NCBI GenBank assembly: GCA_963210345.1 | Contig: OY723402.1 | Location: forward strand, 74,924,855-74,988,854 | DNA from: Inga oerstediana | Lineage: Eukaryota; Streptophyta; Magnoliopsida; Fabales; Fabaceae | Direction: 5' to 3' | Length of the DNA: 64,000 nucleotides | Shown here: one piece after another, positions 35,954 to 47,949 of the stretch | How the letters are laid out: each line of letters starts with the position of its first letter | Position numbering within the stretch: position 1 is the first letter of the stretch | Made by a program: the position numbers and the translations under genes | The notes under the pieces: generated by a model | Databases searched by the model: none | Told to the model about the DNA's origin: nothing | Seen by the model: the letters and a program-made list of their open reading frames with translations, nothing else

Positions 35954-37392
35954 CACTACTACAAAAAGATTGAAAGGTGGCGCATATTTTGTGGCACTTC
36001 TTTAAAGAAGTGCCACAGCTGCCCATTTTTTTTTTTTTAATTTTTTTTTAATTTTTGGGACCAGCTGTGGCGCCTGGTCCACCAGGCGCCACAGCTGGTG
36101 GGGACAATTGTGGCGCCTAGCAAGGCAGACGCCACAATTGGCCAGCTGTGGCGCCTGGTGGACCAGGCGCCACAGCTGGTCACACCCAAAGGTGGCGCCT
36201 GCCTTGCCAGGCGCCACAATTGGCCAGCTGTGGCGCCTGGTGGACCAGGCGCCACAGTTGGTCACACCCAAAGGTGCCACAATTGGGTCCTAAAAAAAAA
36301 AAATTAAATAGAAAAAAAAAGGGGCAGCTGTGGCACTTCTTTAAAGAAGTGCCACAATTGGCTGAATAATGAATTTTTTCAACTCTCCCGCCAATCAAAT
36401 TTCCCTCCTTTAACTTTACTTTTTATCTTTTCCCTCCCTTTTTCCTTTTTATTCCCTCTTCCTTAGCTCATGTTGACGCCTCTCCCCCGTAAAAGATATC
36501 ACTTTCTCTTGCACAACAAAAACACACACTCGTCTTCTTCATTAAATTCTCTTGTCCCTTTTTCCATTTTGTTTCGTCTGTCCCCACTTTTGTTCCTAGT
36601 TGTTCCCTTTTCTTCATACTCTCTGTCTCTCTTCCTCTTTTGAACCCCACTACAGTTGATCCCTACTCCACTCCACAGCTCACATTTGCTCATCCTCGTC
36701 ACTCAAGCTAGCGTCACCAACGTAAGAAGAAGATTGTTTCATTCTAGCTTGCTTTGTTTAAATTTTTTTAGTAATCTTTTAATTTATTTAATCAGTTGTT
36801 GATGTACTGTGTTCACATATCAAGTTCTTGTATTGTGATATTTTTTATGTTAGCTTTGGAGAGTATTAATGTAAGAACATTATTGTTGAGGAAATGACAA
36901 TAAATATATTGTTGTGTAAGAAAATTATTGTTGGGGAACTTGAATTTTAAATGTGAAAATTATATATATATATATATATAATAGGTTGAAATATAAAATA
37001 GAAAGATTGAAAATTTGAGAGATGATAAACATGAAAGTAACTCATTATAAAATAAAGCTTCACAATCAGGAAGCAAAAAAAAGGGCCACAGGAAAGAAAA
37101 GAAAAAGAAAAAAAAAAAAAAAAAGGCCTTCTGTGGCGCCTGGTCAGCCAGGCGCCACAGGAGGGATGCCTCCTGTGGCGCCTGGCTGACCAGGCGCCAC
37201 AGGAAGGTAGCCTCCTGTGGCGCCTGGTTGGTCAGGCGCCACAGGAGGCTATTTAAAAAAAAAAAAATTTAAATAGCTGTGGCGCTTTCAAGCGCCACAG
37301 CTTTTTTTAGTAGCGTTAAGATAGGTGGCATTTCGCAAGCGCCACAGCTAATGCAATTATAAGCGCCACAGATTTGGTTTTTTGTAGTAGTG
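35954..37392. mobile_element. non-autonomous CACTA element, 1,439 bp, with palindromic subterminal repeats
   Basis: The ends are CACTACTACAAAAA (35954) and its inverse ending GTAGTAGTG (37392), flanked by the 3-bp duplication GAA (35951-35953 and 37393-37395), as expected for CACTA elements. It sits in the 3' UTR of the LINE. Subterminal regions carry GGCGCC-centred near-palindromes of 27-38 bp: four on the left (36061-36098, 36142-36179, 36191-36217, 36224-36261) and three on the right (37131-37160, about 37172-37203, 37213-37244). Such repeats serve as transposase-binding sites in this superfamily. The interior (about 36380-37060) has a CT-rich leader-like stretch and a possible splice donor at 36721, but no transposase. 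Confidence 0.93.
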
Positions 37393-37424
37393 GAAATTGA
37401 AAGCACAAAAAAAAAAAAAACCTA

Positions 37425-40400
37425 TTACAAGGAATCTAAAGCTAATTCATTAACGACCATCTCAAGAACCCCTTGAAAAAATGAGACACCTTTAGTAGAA
37501 CTCAAAGCTTCTTTTGCTAATTTATCCGCAACTGCATTTGCATCTCTATTACACCATTTGACTCACACTTCCCATTCTCGATGTAACCAGCTTCTAGTTT
37601 CTTCTAATAAATTGTCTTCCGGATGCTCCTCCCTCCAGCCATGTAAGAGAGTTTGCACCAGATCCCAGCAATCTATTTCTATCACCACCTTCCTCCAATT
37701 AGAGTCCCAAGCTTGCTTGAAACCCCAAAGGACAGCCCATGTTTCAGCATGAAACGAAGATGCTCTTCCAATATTAAACAGAAATCCATTTAATACCTCG
37801 TTGTCATGATTCCTAGCAATACCTCTGCAAGCTGCAATTCCACTACGTATTGATCTAGCGCCATCCACATTTATTTTGATCCACCCTGCAGGAGGTGGAA
37901 CCCATCTACTGTCCCGTTCTCTATGCAGTGTGTGGAATAAACTATGGGTATCCGACCACTTTACAATAGCAGAGGTCTGAGCCATTATTGATCTCATACC
38001 CTGCTCTTTACCCTGGAACATACTCGCATTTCTATTTAACCATAGTAACCTGCACAAAATGGTGTAGTACACTTTCCATTTGGCTCCCTTTACCTTAGAG
38101 GTCTGTGAAATGTTCCACTCAATCCATGATGATATTTCTAAAATCCCAAAAAACTTGTCTTTTAGCTGTATTGGGACTAGGGAGATCCAACACTGATGAG
38201 CCGTTGGACAATCCCTAAGCACATGTAGTATATCTTCTCGCACTCCTGCGCATTTGTAATAATCCATGGACCGTCCGAGTCCTCTAGAAGCTCGTAGTTC
38301 ATTTGTGAATAATCTCGCTCTTGCACCGAGCCAGAGGAATGTTTTATACCTTTGAGGAACTTGAAGTTTCCATATTTTCATCCAGCCTACCCTTTGTGTT
38401 CCTTGAGCAAACTCACTTGCTATATAATATGTTGATCTAGTAGTAAATTCCCCATTATGAGTTTCACTCCACATTGGTGTATCTTCATTTCCTACAGGTC
38501 CATTTGGAAACAATCTCCATATATCATGAAGAACCGAGATTGGTAGGAATCCTGTCAACTGATCCCTGTCCCAACCTCCTAACGGCAAAGTATAGGATGC
38601 TACAGCCCTTTCCCTCTGGTCCTCAGACAACTGTTTTAATGTATGGCTCTCCAACTTCATATAATTGGGTAACTATCGGTCACTCCAAAACTTGACCCGT
38701 GTGCCATCTCCTACTTTCTAGCCCATACCCTTACCCACCAAGTGCCAAGCATGCCTAATTCCTTTCCAAGTCTGAGACTCACTCTTTCTATGCTCAACCT
38801 TGGACATTATATCATCCCCACATTTGTATTTTTCCCTTAAAAATCTCACCCATAAAGTGTCTCACCTTTTTACCAAACCCCACCCAATCTTAGCCATGAA
38901 AGCTTCATTTTGCTTGCGAGCATGTCGGATTCCAGGACCCCCTTCCCTCTTTTCTAGGCCCACATCCCTCCAAGCCATATGGTGCACCCTTCTCTGTGAA
39001 TCTGTTGACCCCCACAAGAAATTCCTACATTTTTTATCAATTGCATCACAAACACTTACAGGTAATAGTGTAGATTGCATCGTATATGCCGGAATAGCAG
39101 CCATCACTGATGTAACTATGGTTTGTCTTGCCGCTAAAGATAACATGTTCGTCTTCCAATTCGCCAAACGTTTATCCATTTTATCTAGAACATCTTCAAA
39201 CATACCCTTTGATACTCTTTTGTGTTGGACTGGGACTCCTAAATATTTACCCAAATCATTTGTCAAACTAAACCCCAAAAACTCACTAATTTCCTACCTT
39301 CTCGCGTGGCACACATTGTTGGAGAAGAAGATTCTGGATTTTGTAGCATTGACTCTCTCCCCAGATGCTGCACAAAAATCATCTAGGCATGCTTTTATTA
39401 TGGCAGCTTGGGTCGTACTCGCTTCTGAGAAAATAATTAAATCATCTGTAAAAAACACATGTGATACGGCCGTACCATTCTTTTTTAAATGGAATGGCAA
39501 CCAACTTCCCTCCTGGACCACACTTTGTATGAGGTGAGCAAATTTTTCCATGACCAAAACAAACAAATATGGTGACAATGGGTCTCCCTGACGAATGCCA
39601 CGAGCAGGAGAAAAAGGTGTACCCTTTTCCCCATTCCATAACACCTGCATTTGAACGGTGGATAAACAATATTTAACAATATCCACAAAATGAGATGGAA
39701 AACCGATCTCCTGCAAGTATTGTAATACAAACTCCCAACGAACACGATCATAAGCCTTCTCAAGATCAATCTTCAATGCCATATACCCGGTCTTCTTTTT
39801 CATATTTCGCATTGAGTGAATGATCTCTTGCACTAGAATGATATTATCTGAACTCTGACAACCTGGCACAAAACTACACTGATTAGGAGCAATCACTATG
39901 GGCATAATACTCTTCAGTCTGTTTGCCAATATCTTTGTTATGGTTTTGTATACCACATTACACAAGCTGATGGGGCAAAAGTCCCGAAAGGATTGTGGAC
40001 CGTCTACCTTTGGGATGAGAACAATATTTGTGGCGTTAATTTTTTCGATCTCCTCTGGGTGTTCAAATACAGATGTAACCAACGAGCATACTGAGTTTCC
40101 TACTATTTCCCATTGACTTTAAAAAAATAACGGATTTAACCCATCCGGTCCAGGAGCTTTAAGAGCACCCATGTTGAAGATGGCCTGTTTTATTTCGGAA
40201 GGATCTACCATGTTTCCCAAGGAGGATAATACTAATTCTTGCACCACAGGATAAGAGCAACCGAAATCCACCGAATCACTGAATTCCTGGTCTATCATAT
40301 ATAGTTTTTTGAAAAACTCTGAACCAGCTTGTTTAATCAAATCTTTTTCATAACACCACTCCCCATCTTCTCCTTTAAGAGCTTCAATGGTTTTTTGCCT

Positions 40401-41486
40401 CCTGAAATACTTCGTTGTGTTGTGAAAATACTTTGTATTTTTATCACCTTGATGATACCAGCTACATTGAGATCTTTGGAGCCACATAATTTCTTCCTGA
40501 ACTAAACACTTCTCAAGTTCCTCCCATACCTCCTTTCTCGCATGATCCCATATTTCGTTATCATCTCCCTTCTTATTCAAATTGTCAAGTTTACTCAGGA
40601 GACTAGCTTTGCGCTTATTTATATTACCAAACACATCTTTATTCCAAACCCCCACTTCCTTTTTAAAACTACTCAAATTTTCCTCCCACCCTCTACTATT
40701 CCTCCATGAATTTTTAGCAATCGACGGGAAATCTTCATGCGTTACCCATGGGGCAAAAAATCTAAAAGATTTCTCTCTCATTTGTCTATTTTCATGTCCA
40801 TGCAATTTCAATAACAAAGGACAGTGATCTGATTTTGTTTTCGGTAAATGCACAATCAATGCCTCAGGGAATTGTTCAAACCATTTGCTATATGCAACTA
40901 CTCTATCCAACCTACTCGACACTCCCCCTCCACTCCAGGTAAATAAAGGACCTTGAAAATCCACTTCATCCATTCTGCACTCCCCCATCCAATTTTGAAA
41001 ACCCTGGTCTTGTTTAACTTGCATTCGGTTTATAGATTTACGTTCATTGGACCTCAAGGTTGCATTAAAATCCCCTCCTACACACCACTTAGTAACCCCA
41101 TTTACTGCAATATTTTTCAGCTGGTACCATAACTCCCTTCTCCTAACCTGATTAGGATGGCCATAGACAACCGTTAGATTCCATGCATCTCTTTTTCCTT
41201 CATTCACACACCCATGTACTAACTGAGATGTCTTGGATTTAATCGATAATTTTAATGTATCATCCCAAAAGTACCATATTCCTCCACTAAATCCTATCAC
41301 TTCCTCTACTTCCACATTCTCAAATCCCACTCTTCGAGCAATTTTTCTAGCTTCCTCTCCCTTTCTTCTTGGTTCAAGGATAGCAATAAAACATAAATTA
41401 TAACGCTTTTTAAATTCAATTAAAAGCCTCACGAATATATTACTCCCAGTACCCCGGGAGTTCCAAATCATCATATTACCAATCAT
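37425..41486 (-). pseudogene. LINE ORF2: APE endonuclease, reverse transcriptase, RNase H (broken)
   Basis: One frame of 1,354 codons from an ATG at 41486. The apurinic-type endonuclease comes first (MMIWNSRGTG, GGDFNATL, SRLDRVVAYSKW, KSDHCPLL). Reverse transcriptase follows (LIPKVDGPQSFRDFCPISLC, KIDLEKAYDRVRWEF, RGIRQGDPLSPYLFVLVME). The active-site box reads FTDD instead of FADD. A zinc-binding-like region and a C-terminal RNase H (INVDGARSIRSGIAACRG, FHAETWAVLWG, CNRDANAVADKLAKEAL) complete it. Six premature stops are seen at 40119, 39294, 38862, 38718, 38673 and 37563; the final stop is at 37425-37427. Having RNase H is typical of plant L1 elements. Confidence 0.93.
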
Positions 41487-41536
41487 TAAAAAAAAACCTG
41501 ATTAGTGATTTGGCTCTTCAGTACCACGACTCGACG

Positions 41537-43702
41537 TCATCTATCCTTGTCCATATCAGACACACCATCATCTACCACCATATCCGCCAATGGATTTTCC
41601 CGGATGCTATCCCTCGTTTCCCTTTTATCACCTGGATCTAAAGGATTAGAAGCAGAGTTGACACCCGTATGAACATGAGCTTTTACATGTTGAGCAGATC
41701 CCTTTTCCACTACATGATCAGTAAAACATGCTGTTGATATGCTCTCTTTTCCTTCTCGAGTAGTTTCAGAACTTATCACATTTTGGCCCAACTTCTTGCC
41801 ACCTTGAAACTCCATCCCCAAGTTTTTCTTTGCTTTCAACACGTGCTCCATATTTTCATTATCACTAGGTCCAGTTTGGCACTTTATTTCGGCTCCATTC
41901 TTAATTTTTATCCCAACCGATAGCCCATTCGTTCCCTTACTGCTTCTTGGCTCCATAAATTGTTCACTCATGCTCACATTTTTCTCCTTTTGTTGCACTA
42001 AATATGACCCAGCAATATTTTTAATTTCTTTAATTGCCACTTTCGGTTCAGCATGCGGCCCCACATGGATGATCTTTTGACTCTCTTCATGATTTCTTCC
42101 ACCAGCTTGCCCCTCTTGCACAGTATTTTGATCATCATCATGAATTAGCGCATCATAACGTGACCCACTTCTCTCAACACCATGATTGGTCTTTATCTCA
42201 TGCAAAGATTCGCTCCCTTTTCCTTTTCAATTCTCCGGCCGTCTGCTACGCCGTGGGCGTTGAACCACCATCCAATCATATAGAGTACCTTCATCCTTTA
42301 TCACCTTCATTTTTTCCTGTTCTGTCACACTCGTTGACTCCGTTTGTATGGGTTCAACATCATTCTCCTTGCGTTGTTGCACGTCTTTCTTTTTGGACTG
42401 TTGGGGGTAAGAATTATTTGGACAATGACCAGTTTCATGCCCATATCTTCCACATTTCATGCAAATCAGATGTATTCCTTCATACTGCACCCTTTGCACC
42501 TTCCCATTAATCAGGATAAATGGACGTAATGGTGCTTCAATATTCAGCTCTACACACAGTTTGGCAAACCTCCCTTTCTTCCTCTTAAGAGTATTCATGT
42601 CTATCTTCAACACCCTTCCAATCTGAGACCCCAGGACATACAAGATTCCTCTGTCATAATAATCCAAAGCCAATTCATCGAATCTGATCCAAGCTGCCAC
42701 TTTTGTTATCTTTTCTTCTCTCGGTGTGAAATCTTGCTTCCACGGCTGTACCGCAAGATAATGGTCGAAAATCAACCATGGACCACCTATTAGTGCCAAA
42801 TCATAATCGCTTTTTTCTGTGAACTGCACTACGAAGAAACCCATTCCCATGTCAATCACGTCCACTTCACCTTGTCTTGACCATAACTGCTGCACCTTTA
42901 TTTCAAGGTATTTTGGATTGATCATTTTTCCCAAGAGCTTAACAATCAGAGAGTTAACCCATTTTTTTGCCAGTCGGTCTTTCTTTGTTTGTGGGATAAT
43001 TACATTAGGTCCCATTTCTGTCATCTGAACGTTAAGTCTTTCCTTCCATCTATCTCCACTCCACCAGTCCTCCTCCTCTTCCTCATCGCATCTGCCTTGG
43101 TTAACAGCATCTTTAAACGATTTCCAAGGTCTCTCTGTATTTCTATTTTCCTTCACTTCCTTCAAGCCCACCTGAATATTGTCTTCATTAAATTCCCTTG
43201 TCCCTTTCTCCTCCGTTTCCATCCACTCTTCAACTCTTGGAACCAGGGATTGATCACCAGGAGATGAGCTGCCTCCTTCTCTTACCTTTTTACGGCTTCA
43301 CAGCAGATTGTCCTGATTCTCCGGTGTCAATGTCAGAATTCCACTCTCTCTACACTGATCTCATTCACGTTCCCGATCTCTCTCTGTCATGACGCTCTCT
43401 CTACCATGATCACCAGGAGATGAGCTTCCTCCTTCTCTGACCTTTTTACAGCTTCGCAGCAGTTCATTTTGCTCCTCCGGTGTCAATGTCGAAGTTTCAC
43501 TCTCTCTAGACCGATCTCGTTCACAGTCCTGTATTCTCTCTGTCATGACGCTCTCTCTGTGATGATCACCAGGGGATGAGCTTCCTCCTTCTCGGACCTT
43601 TTTACGGCTTCGCAGTAGTGCGTCTTGCTCTTCCGGTGTCAATGATGGAGTTCCTCTCTCTCTGGATCGTTCTCGCTCACGCTCTCGCACTCTCTCTGTC
43701 AT
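41537..43702 (-). pseudogene. LINE ORF1: DUF4283/zinc-knuckle nucleic-acid-binding protein (broken)
   Basis: One frame of 722 codons from an ATG at 43702, interrupted at 43361-43363, 43298-43300 and 42227-42229. The N-terminus is three tandem copies of a 52-residue Arg/Glu/Ser-rich unit. Next is a DUF4283-type RNA-binding region (WVNSLIVKLLGKMINPKYLE, GPWLIFDHYLAVQPWKQDF, WIRFDELALDYYDRGIL) and a CCHC zinc knuckle (CMKCGRYGHETGHC). A long polar tail ends at 41537. This corresponds to the gag-like RNA chaperone of plant L1 elements. All three stops fall where a C-to-T change in an Arg codon would explain them. Confidence 0.88.
43236..43702 (-). repeat. three tandem 156-bp repeats at the start of LINE ORF1
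   Basis: Units begin at ATGs at 43702, 43546 and 43390, exactly 156 bases apart. Each codes for MTER followed by an Arg/Glu-rich run, LTPEEQ, LLRSRKKVREGGSSSPGDH. The first two copies are open; the third has two stops. The repeat is in frame, so it lengthens the protein by 52 residues per copy. Confidence 0.92.
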
Positions 43703-43717
43703 ACTCTGTTTTTTGCT

Positions 43718-43734
43718 TTTCAAGGTAGAATTTT
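43718..43734. repeat. LINE target-site duplication, copy at the 5' end
   Basis: Exact partner of 35923-35939. Confidence 0.9.
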
Positions 43735-44927
43735 GCTCTTTAGCAAAATGTACTTAATTTAATATTGTTAAATTAAAAGAATATAATTAAGTTAGTTTTT
43801 TTTAAAAAAAATATCAGACTAATTGGACCAATAATATGAACTAGACTATTGTCAAACCATAGTTGACGTAGTAATCAAATTATATAAGTGTGTTATATAT
43901 TGAGAAGAGACCCTGTTGGCACAAAAAAAAAAAGAGAGAGAGAGAGAGAGAGAAGAGACCCAAATATCTTTAACCATCTTTACAAAATTTGGATCTTCTG
44001 TTGGAAATTATGATGAATAATATATCAAAATGATACAATTAAGTTAATAATGATTGAACTGTGAATGCACAAAACATATCTAGGAGAGCTATTCTCATGA
44101 CAATGTTCGAATATGATCTTGTCAGATGATCATATAAAGTAATATTAAAAGTTAAACGTGGTTGTGTGTTTGGCAAATCTCTAAATCATGGTTTCAAATC
44201 ATGGTTTACGTAATTCGAGATAAAACTCTTCTCACACACTTACCTCATAAGTCGTAAAAGCTATTATAAAAAGCTAATCTAAACACATACTAAGCATAAA
44301 CAGCACGCATCTCTCTTGAGACATTTTTAAGGGTGTGGTCATGAGTTCAATCACTCTTTCTAAAGGACATAATTAATGCATGAATATATAATGGCAAAAA
44401 AGAGCTAAAAGTATACATTTAAACATTTAGTCCTCTTACTTTATACAAAATTTCAGTTTTAATTTGTCGTTTGATTTGATAAAGTATATTTTCAGTCTCT
44501 TAACCTTAGCATGACTCGTCTCAAATGATTATTTTTGAAAATCAAATTTAATATGTTAGCATTTGATGAGGATGTTTTGTCTATATTTATAATTTAATAC
44601 ACACACACACATTAGCATATTTTTTACCAAAACCACACTTTATAAAACTCAGATACTAAAATGAAATTTTGTGTAAAGTAAAAATATCAACGATGCACTT
44701 TTGCCACCTTTTTTCAATTATTTGACTTAAAATTTTATGTGGCTGTAGAAATTTTAAATATCACTAAGGAATAAGACTAATTTACGAATAATAACATTTC
44801 AAACAGATGCTAAGAATTCAGAAAACATCTCTTAATATTTGCGTTGATATTAAACAAACAATAATTAATGTGACATTTTCAGCAACAAATTTGAAGAGAA
44901 CATATATATGAAATTTAAAGTATAGAT
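43735..44927. other. spacer with (GA)n microsatellite
   Basis: A GA tract lies at about 43933-43953 and a CA tract near 44600-44610. The rest is AT-rich with no recognised gene; it leads into the 3' end of the second RTM2-like gene. Confidence 0.4.
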
Positions 44928-45613
44928 TTACACATCAACGAACAACTCTTGGATATCAGATGTTCCAAGAGGTGATGAATAATGCTGCATTGCATTACTT
45001 CTAAACCCAATCCCAATCACCAAAACCAACATTACTAAGGCCACAATAAACCCAATCATCAATTTCCACACTTGTTTATTAGCTTTTGAAACTTTTTTTT
45101 GACTTGGTGATGGCTTCTTCTTCTTCGTCGTCATCGTTTTTGGAAGCTTGATGTATAGCTTCTCATCCTCAAATTTAGCAACTATCTGATTGATGTTAGC
45201 AGCTTTAGGTACTGAAAATTCTTTGTAAAAACGACGTCGCACTGATGTTTTGTCCTTCTTCTCTTCACCACTCACCTTCAAGATATGGTTTGAAGTTACT
45301 TGAACCTTCATTTCCTCTCTCCTAAATCCTGCATATATACAATATTATTATTCTATATAAGTATATCGTAAAATTTTCAGATTTCACTTTTAATGCTAGA
45401 CCTTTTACATTTTCTTTTTATGAAAATAGGTTGAAAATTAACAGTGAAAGAGAAACGCAAACAAATTAAAACAGCATGTAATTACAAAAAGGATATATAT
45501 TATAGAGAACCTGAAAGCAAAAGAACAAGGGTGTCACTTTCTTCTTCACGAACCCAATTATAAGTTGGTTCAACTTCTTCATACAGAATCCCTCTTGTCG
45601 CTTTTGAATTCAT
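44928..45613 (-). CDS. short RTM2-like HSP20-domain protein with C-terminal membrane anchor, 167 aa
   Basis: Two exons, 45511-45613 and 44928-45328, share the intron position and phase of the 327-aa paralogue (G|FRREEMKVQVTS). The HSP20-like domain spans residues 1-100 (YEEVEPTYNWVREEESDTLVL, RRRFYKEFSVPKAANINQIVAKFEDEKLYIKLPK). A short Lys-rich linker and a hydrophobic helix (LMIGFIVALVMLVLVIGIGF, about 124-143) follow. It lacks the repeated acidic linker of its neighbour, so the two differ almost only in linker length. They look like tandem duplicates later separated by the LINE. Function is inferred from the RTM2-like family, not shown. Confidence 0.88.
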
Positions 45614-46673
45614 GATTGATCGATGATTAGTGCCTCTTTTCCTTGTTTCCTCTACGTACCTCAATTATATGTTACTATTGGACATTGAAAGCTATATATA
45701 TATATATATATATATATTCGCCTTGATCATTCATTGCCTTAATTAACTTATTATACGTGTTTGTGCATATGTTTTCTTTGAACTTAGGTCTTATCCTTTT
45801 CGTACAGACATGGTTTCAGGTTTGAGATATTTGTTTGCCTGATGCAACCAACCAGATATAGGAGGAAACTTCTATGATTGGAAATGCTTGTTCTCTCTCT
45901 CCTCCTGGCCTCTCTCTCTCAATGACTTTGCCCTTCAAATTAAACTTCACGGATTCTTTCTTTAATACTCTTTCTTTTTTTTCTCGGTTTAATTCTTTAA
46001 TACTCTATGGTGGGGGGTTTATGGCCGTAATATCCCTCTCTCTGGTGTCCTTTTATAATGTCACCGCCTCCTAAAATGTTTTGTTATATATCATTACATT
46101 CTGTATATAAAATCAACGTCATTTTGATTATCTTATATATGGTCTTACAATTGCGTGGTTTTGATGTTTTTAAAAAAAATCATTAAAAACTTAAACTTGC
46201 ACCATTTTATTATGCTGATAAGATATGAAAATATCACTAATTATATATATATATATATATATAATGATCAAATGAAATAAGAAAAAACATTTGAGAAGTT
46301 AGGACATTTAGGCAGGCATTAGAGGAGACACGTTAGAGGCAGACAGCCATCAAATCAGTAACTCACAGAGATTATTAAGAAGATTAATTAATTAAATTAG
46401 TTATTTGTAAAAAAATTATAAGTTGATTATCCTAAAATATCCTTTTAATTGTTTGTATAGAAGCCTAATTAGTGATGAACATATCCATTCAATATGAGCA
46501 AATAATATGGATTATTCAAAAGAAAATTATAAATTTAAAAGAGAAAGTATATTGAGATCTTACATGTTTGAAACCTAAACAAACTTCTCAACTAATCCAT
46601 ACTTAAAAATGTGACTAATCATGCAACAATGTGAGGTTGGCTCACCACTTAATAGATTTATCTATTTCTAACA
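45614..46673. other. upstream region of the short RTM2-like gene
   Basis: It holds (TA)n tracts at about 45691-45717 and 46242-46262 and nothing recognisable as coding. The promoter of the RTM2-like gene should be within the first few hundred bases. Confidence 0.35.
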
Positions 46674-46682
46674 TTTTTGTTA

Positions 46683-47940
46683 GGGTTAACCATATTTTTA
46701 GTTCTTATAGTTTGAGTTGATTTTGGTCCTAGTCCCTGTAGTTTATTTCTTTGGGTATTAGTCTTTATAGTTCTATCCTGTTAAAATGTTAGTCCTTTCA
46801 TCTGATGATATGGCAAACGGAGCTGATGTGGCTGTTAACACTGTTATTATATGCTAAGATGGAAGAACAAATGGGCAAAAATGCTAACTAAGCTTTCTTT
46901 TTTTCAAAAAATATAACCCAACGAAAAACCCTAAAAGAACGCCGCATAGTTGGAAGGCAATTTAGGTCACGAAGGATGTTCGGTGGTGGAAAGGAGATCG
47001 ATTTGTAGTGGCTACATGGTGAAGGCGAAGAGGGTATTGTCGCTTGGGCTTTGTGGACAAGAAGCAATCGATTTAGAAGAGCTCACCGATGAATTTGTAG
47101 ATGGGGTTGTAATTCTGACTACCCTTGAATTTCTGAGAAATATTGCAAAATAATTGCAGAAGCAGCATAACAAGTTATCACAACAGATTCAGTCACAGTT
47201 GATTTTGAGGTTGTTTGGCGAGTCAAGAATCCGATTCCCCTTCCCAAACTTATCTAACTTGCATTCTATAGTCTTGACAATTTCAAATTATTTGGCTTTA
47301 TTTTTCATTAAAGTTTCAATTTTTATGAAATTTTTGAAAATTTCTCAAATTCTACTTGATTTATTAGAACCTCTTTTTTGCAGTAAACTCCACCTATTTG
47401 TTCTCTTCATCTTTCAAACATTTGTACCTATAGCATTTGTTTCATTCATGCAGGAGAACCACAAAAACCCATTTATCTGATTGAATTTTATTGACTTGGC
47501 ATTTTCTTTATCTCTCTAGATCGGTGTTTTAGAAAGTTTTAGGGAGGGAAGGTAAATCATGGGGGAGGCTTCCTGACAATAATTCTGGCTTGTTGGTTTC
47601 TGACAAGAAGGAAGGAAAAGAAACGATGGAGTTTTGCTAAGTCTGACAAATATTCCGACTATGGAATTTGTGCTTTGAATAATGGGTTCTTTTTTTTAAA
47701 AAAAAAAAAGAGATAAAAAGGAAAAAATGGCCAAGTGAGCTGCTTTGTCCATGTGTTCTTCCGTCTCATCATATAATAACAGTGTTATTTGTTATGTCAG
47801 TTCCGTTTGCCATATCATCAGACAGAAGGACTAACTTTTTAACAGGGTAAAACTATAAAGACTAATACCCAAAGAAATAAACTACAGGGATCAGGACCAA
47901 AATCAACTCAAACTATAAGGATTAGAAGTATGGTTAACCC
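46683..47940. mobile_element. Mutator-like element, 1,258 bp, with perfect 9-bp TSD
   Basis: Long terminal inverted repeats of about 180 bp start GGGTTAACCATA at 46683 and end with the inverse TATGGTTAACCC at 47940. Inverted pairs inside include ACTAATACCCAAAG and ATCATCAGA. The flanks are an exact 9-bp duplication TTTTTGTTA (46674-46682 and 47941-47949), the Mutator-superfamily length. The interior has no transposase. It contains a GC-richer block (46925-47120) with an open frame including SGYMVKAKRVLSLGLCG and QEAIDLEELTDEFVDGVVIL, which may be a captured gene fragment. The element is therefore non-autonomous, perhaps a Pack-MULE. Confidence 0.92.
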
Positions 47941-47949
47941 TTTTTGTTA

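Larger units (their letters stand above)
35940..43717 (-). mobile_element. full-length L1-type LINE, dead, interrupted by a CACTA element
   Basis: Minus-strand order is 5' end (43717), ORF1, 50-base gap, ORF2 (endonuclease, reverse transcriptase, RNase H), 3' UTR, TTCATCGG and a short poly(A), seen as T's at 35940-35945. The 17-bp duplications at 35923-35939 and 43718-43734 fit target-primed reverse transcription. Without the 1,439-bp CACTA insertion the LINE is about 6.3 kb. Each ORF keeps one frame from start to end and is spoiled only by stop codons, so decay is by point mutation rather than 5' truncation. Confidence 0.93.

Noticed and set aside
36002..36398. Several overlapping 60-90 codon frames on both strands with repeated Cys/Trp/His patterns
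   Set aside because: They arise from the GGCGCC palindromic repeats of the CACTA element and have mirrored frames on both strands.
38800..39537. 245-codon plus-strand frame
   Set aside because: Antisense shadow of the LINE reverse transcriptase region; no homology of its own.
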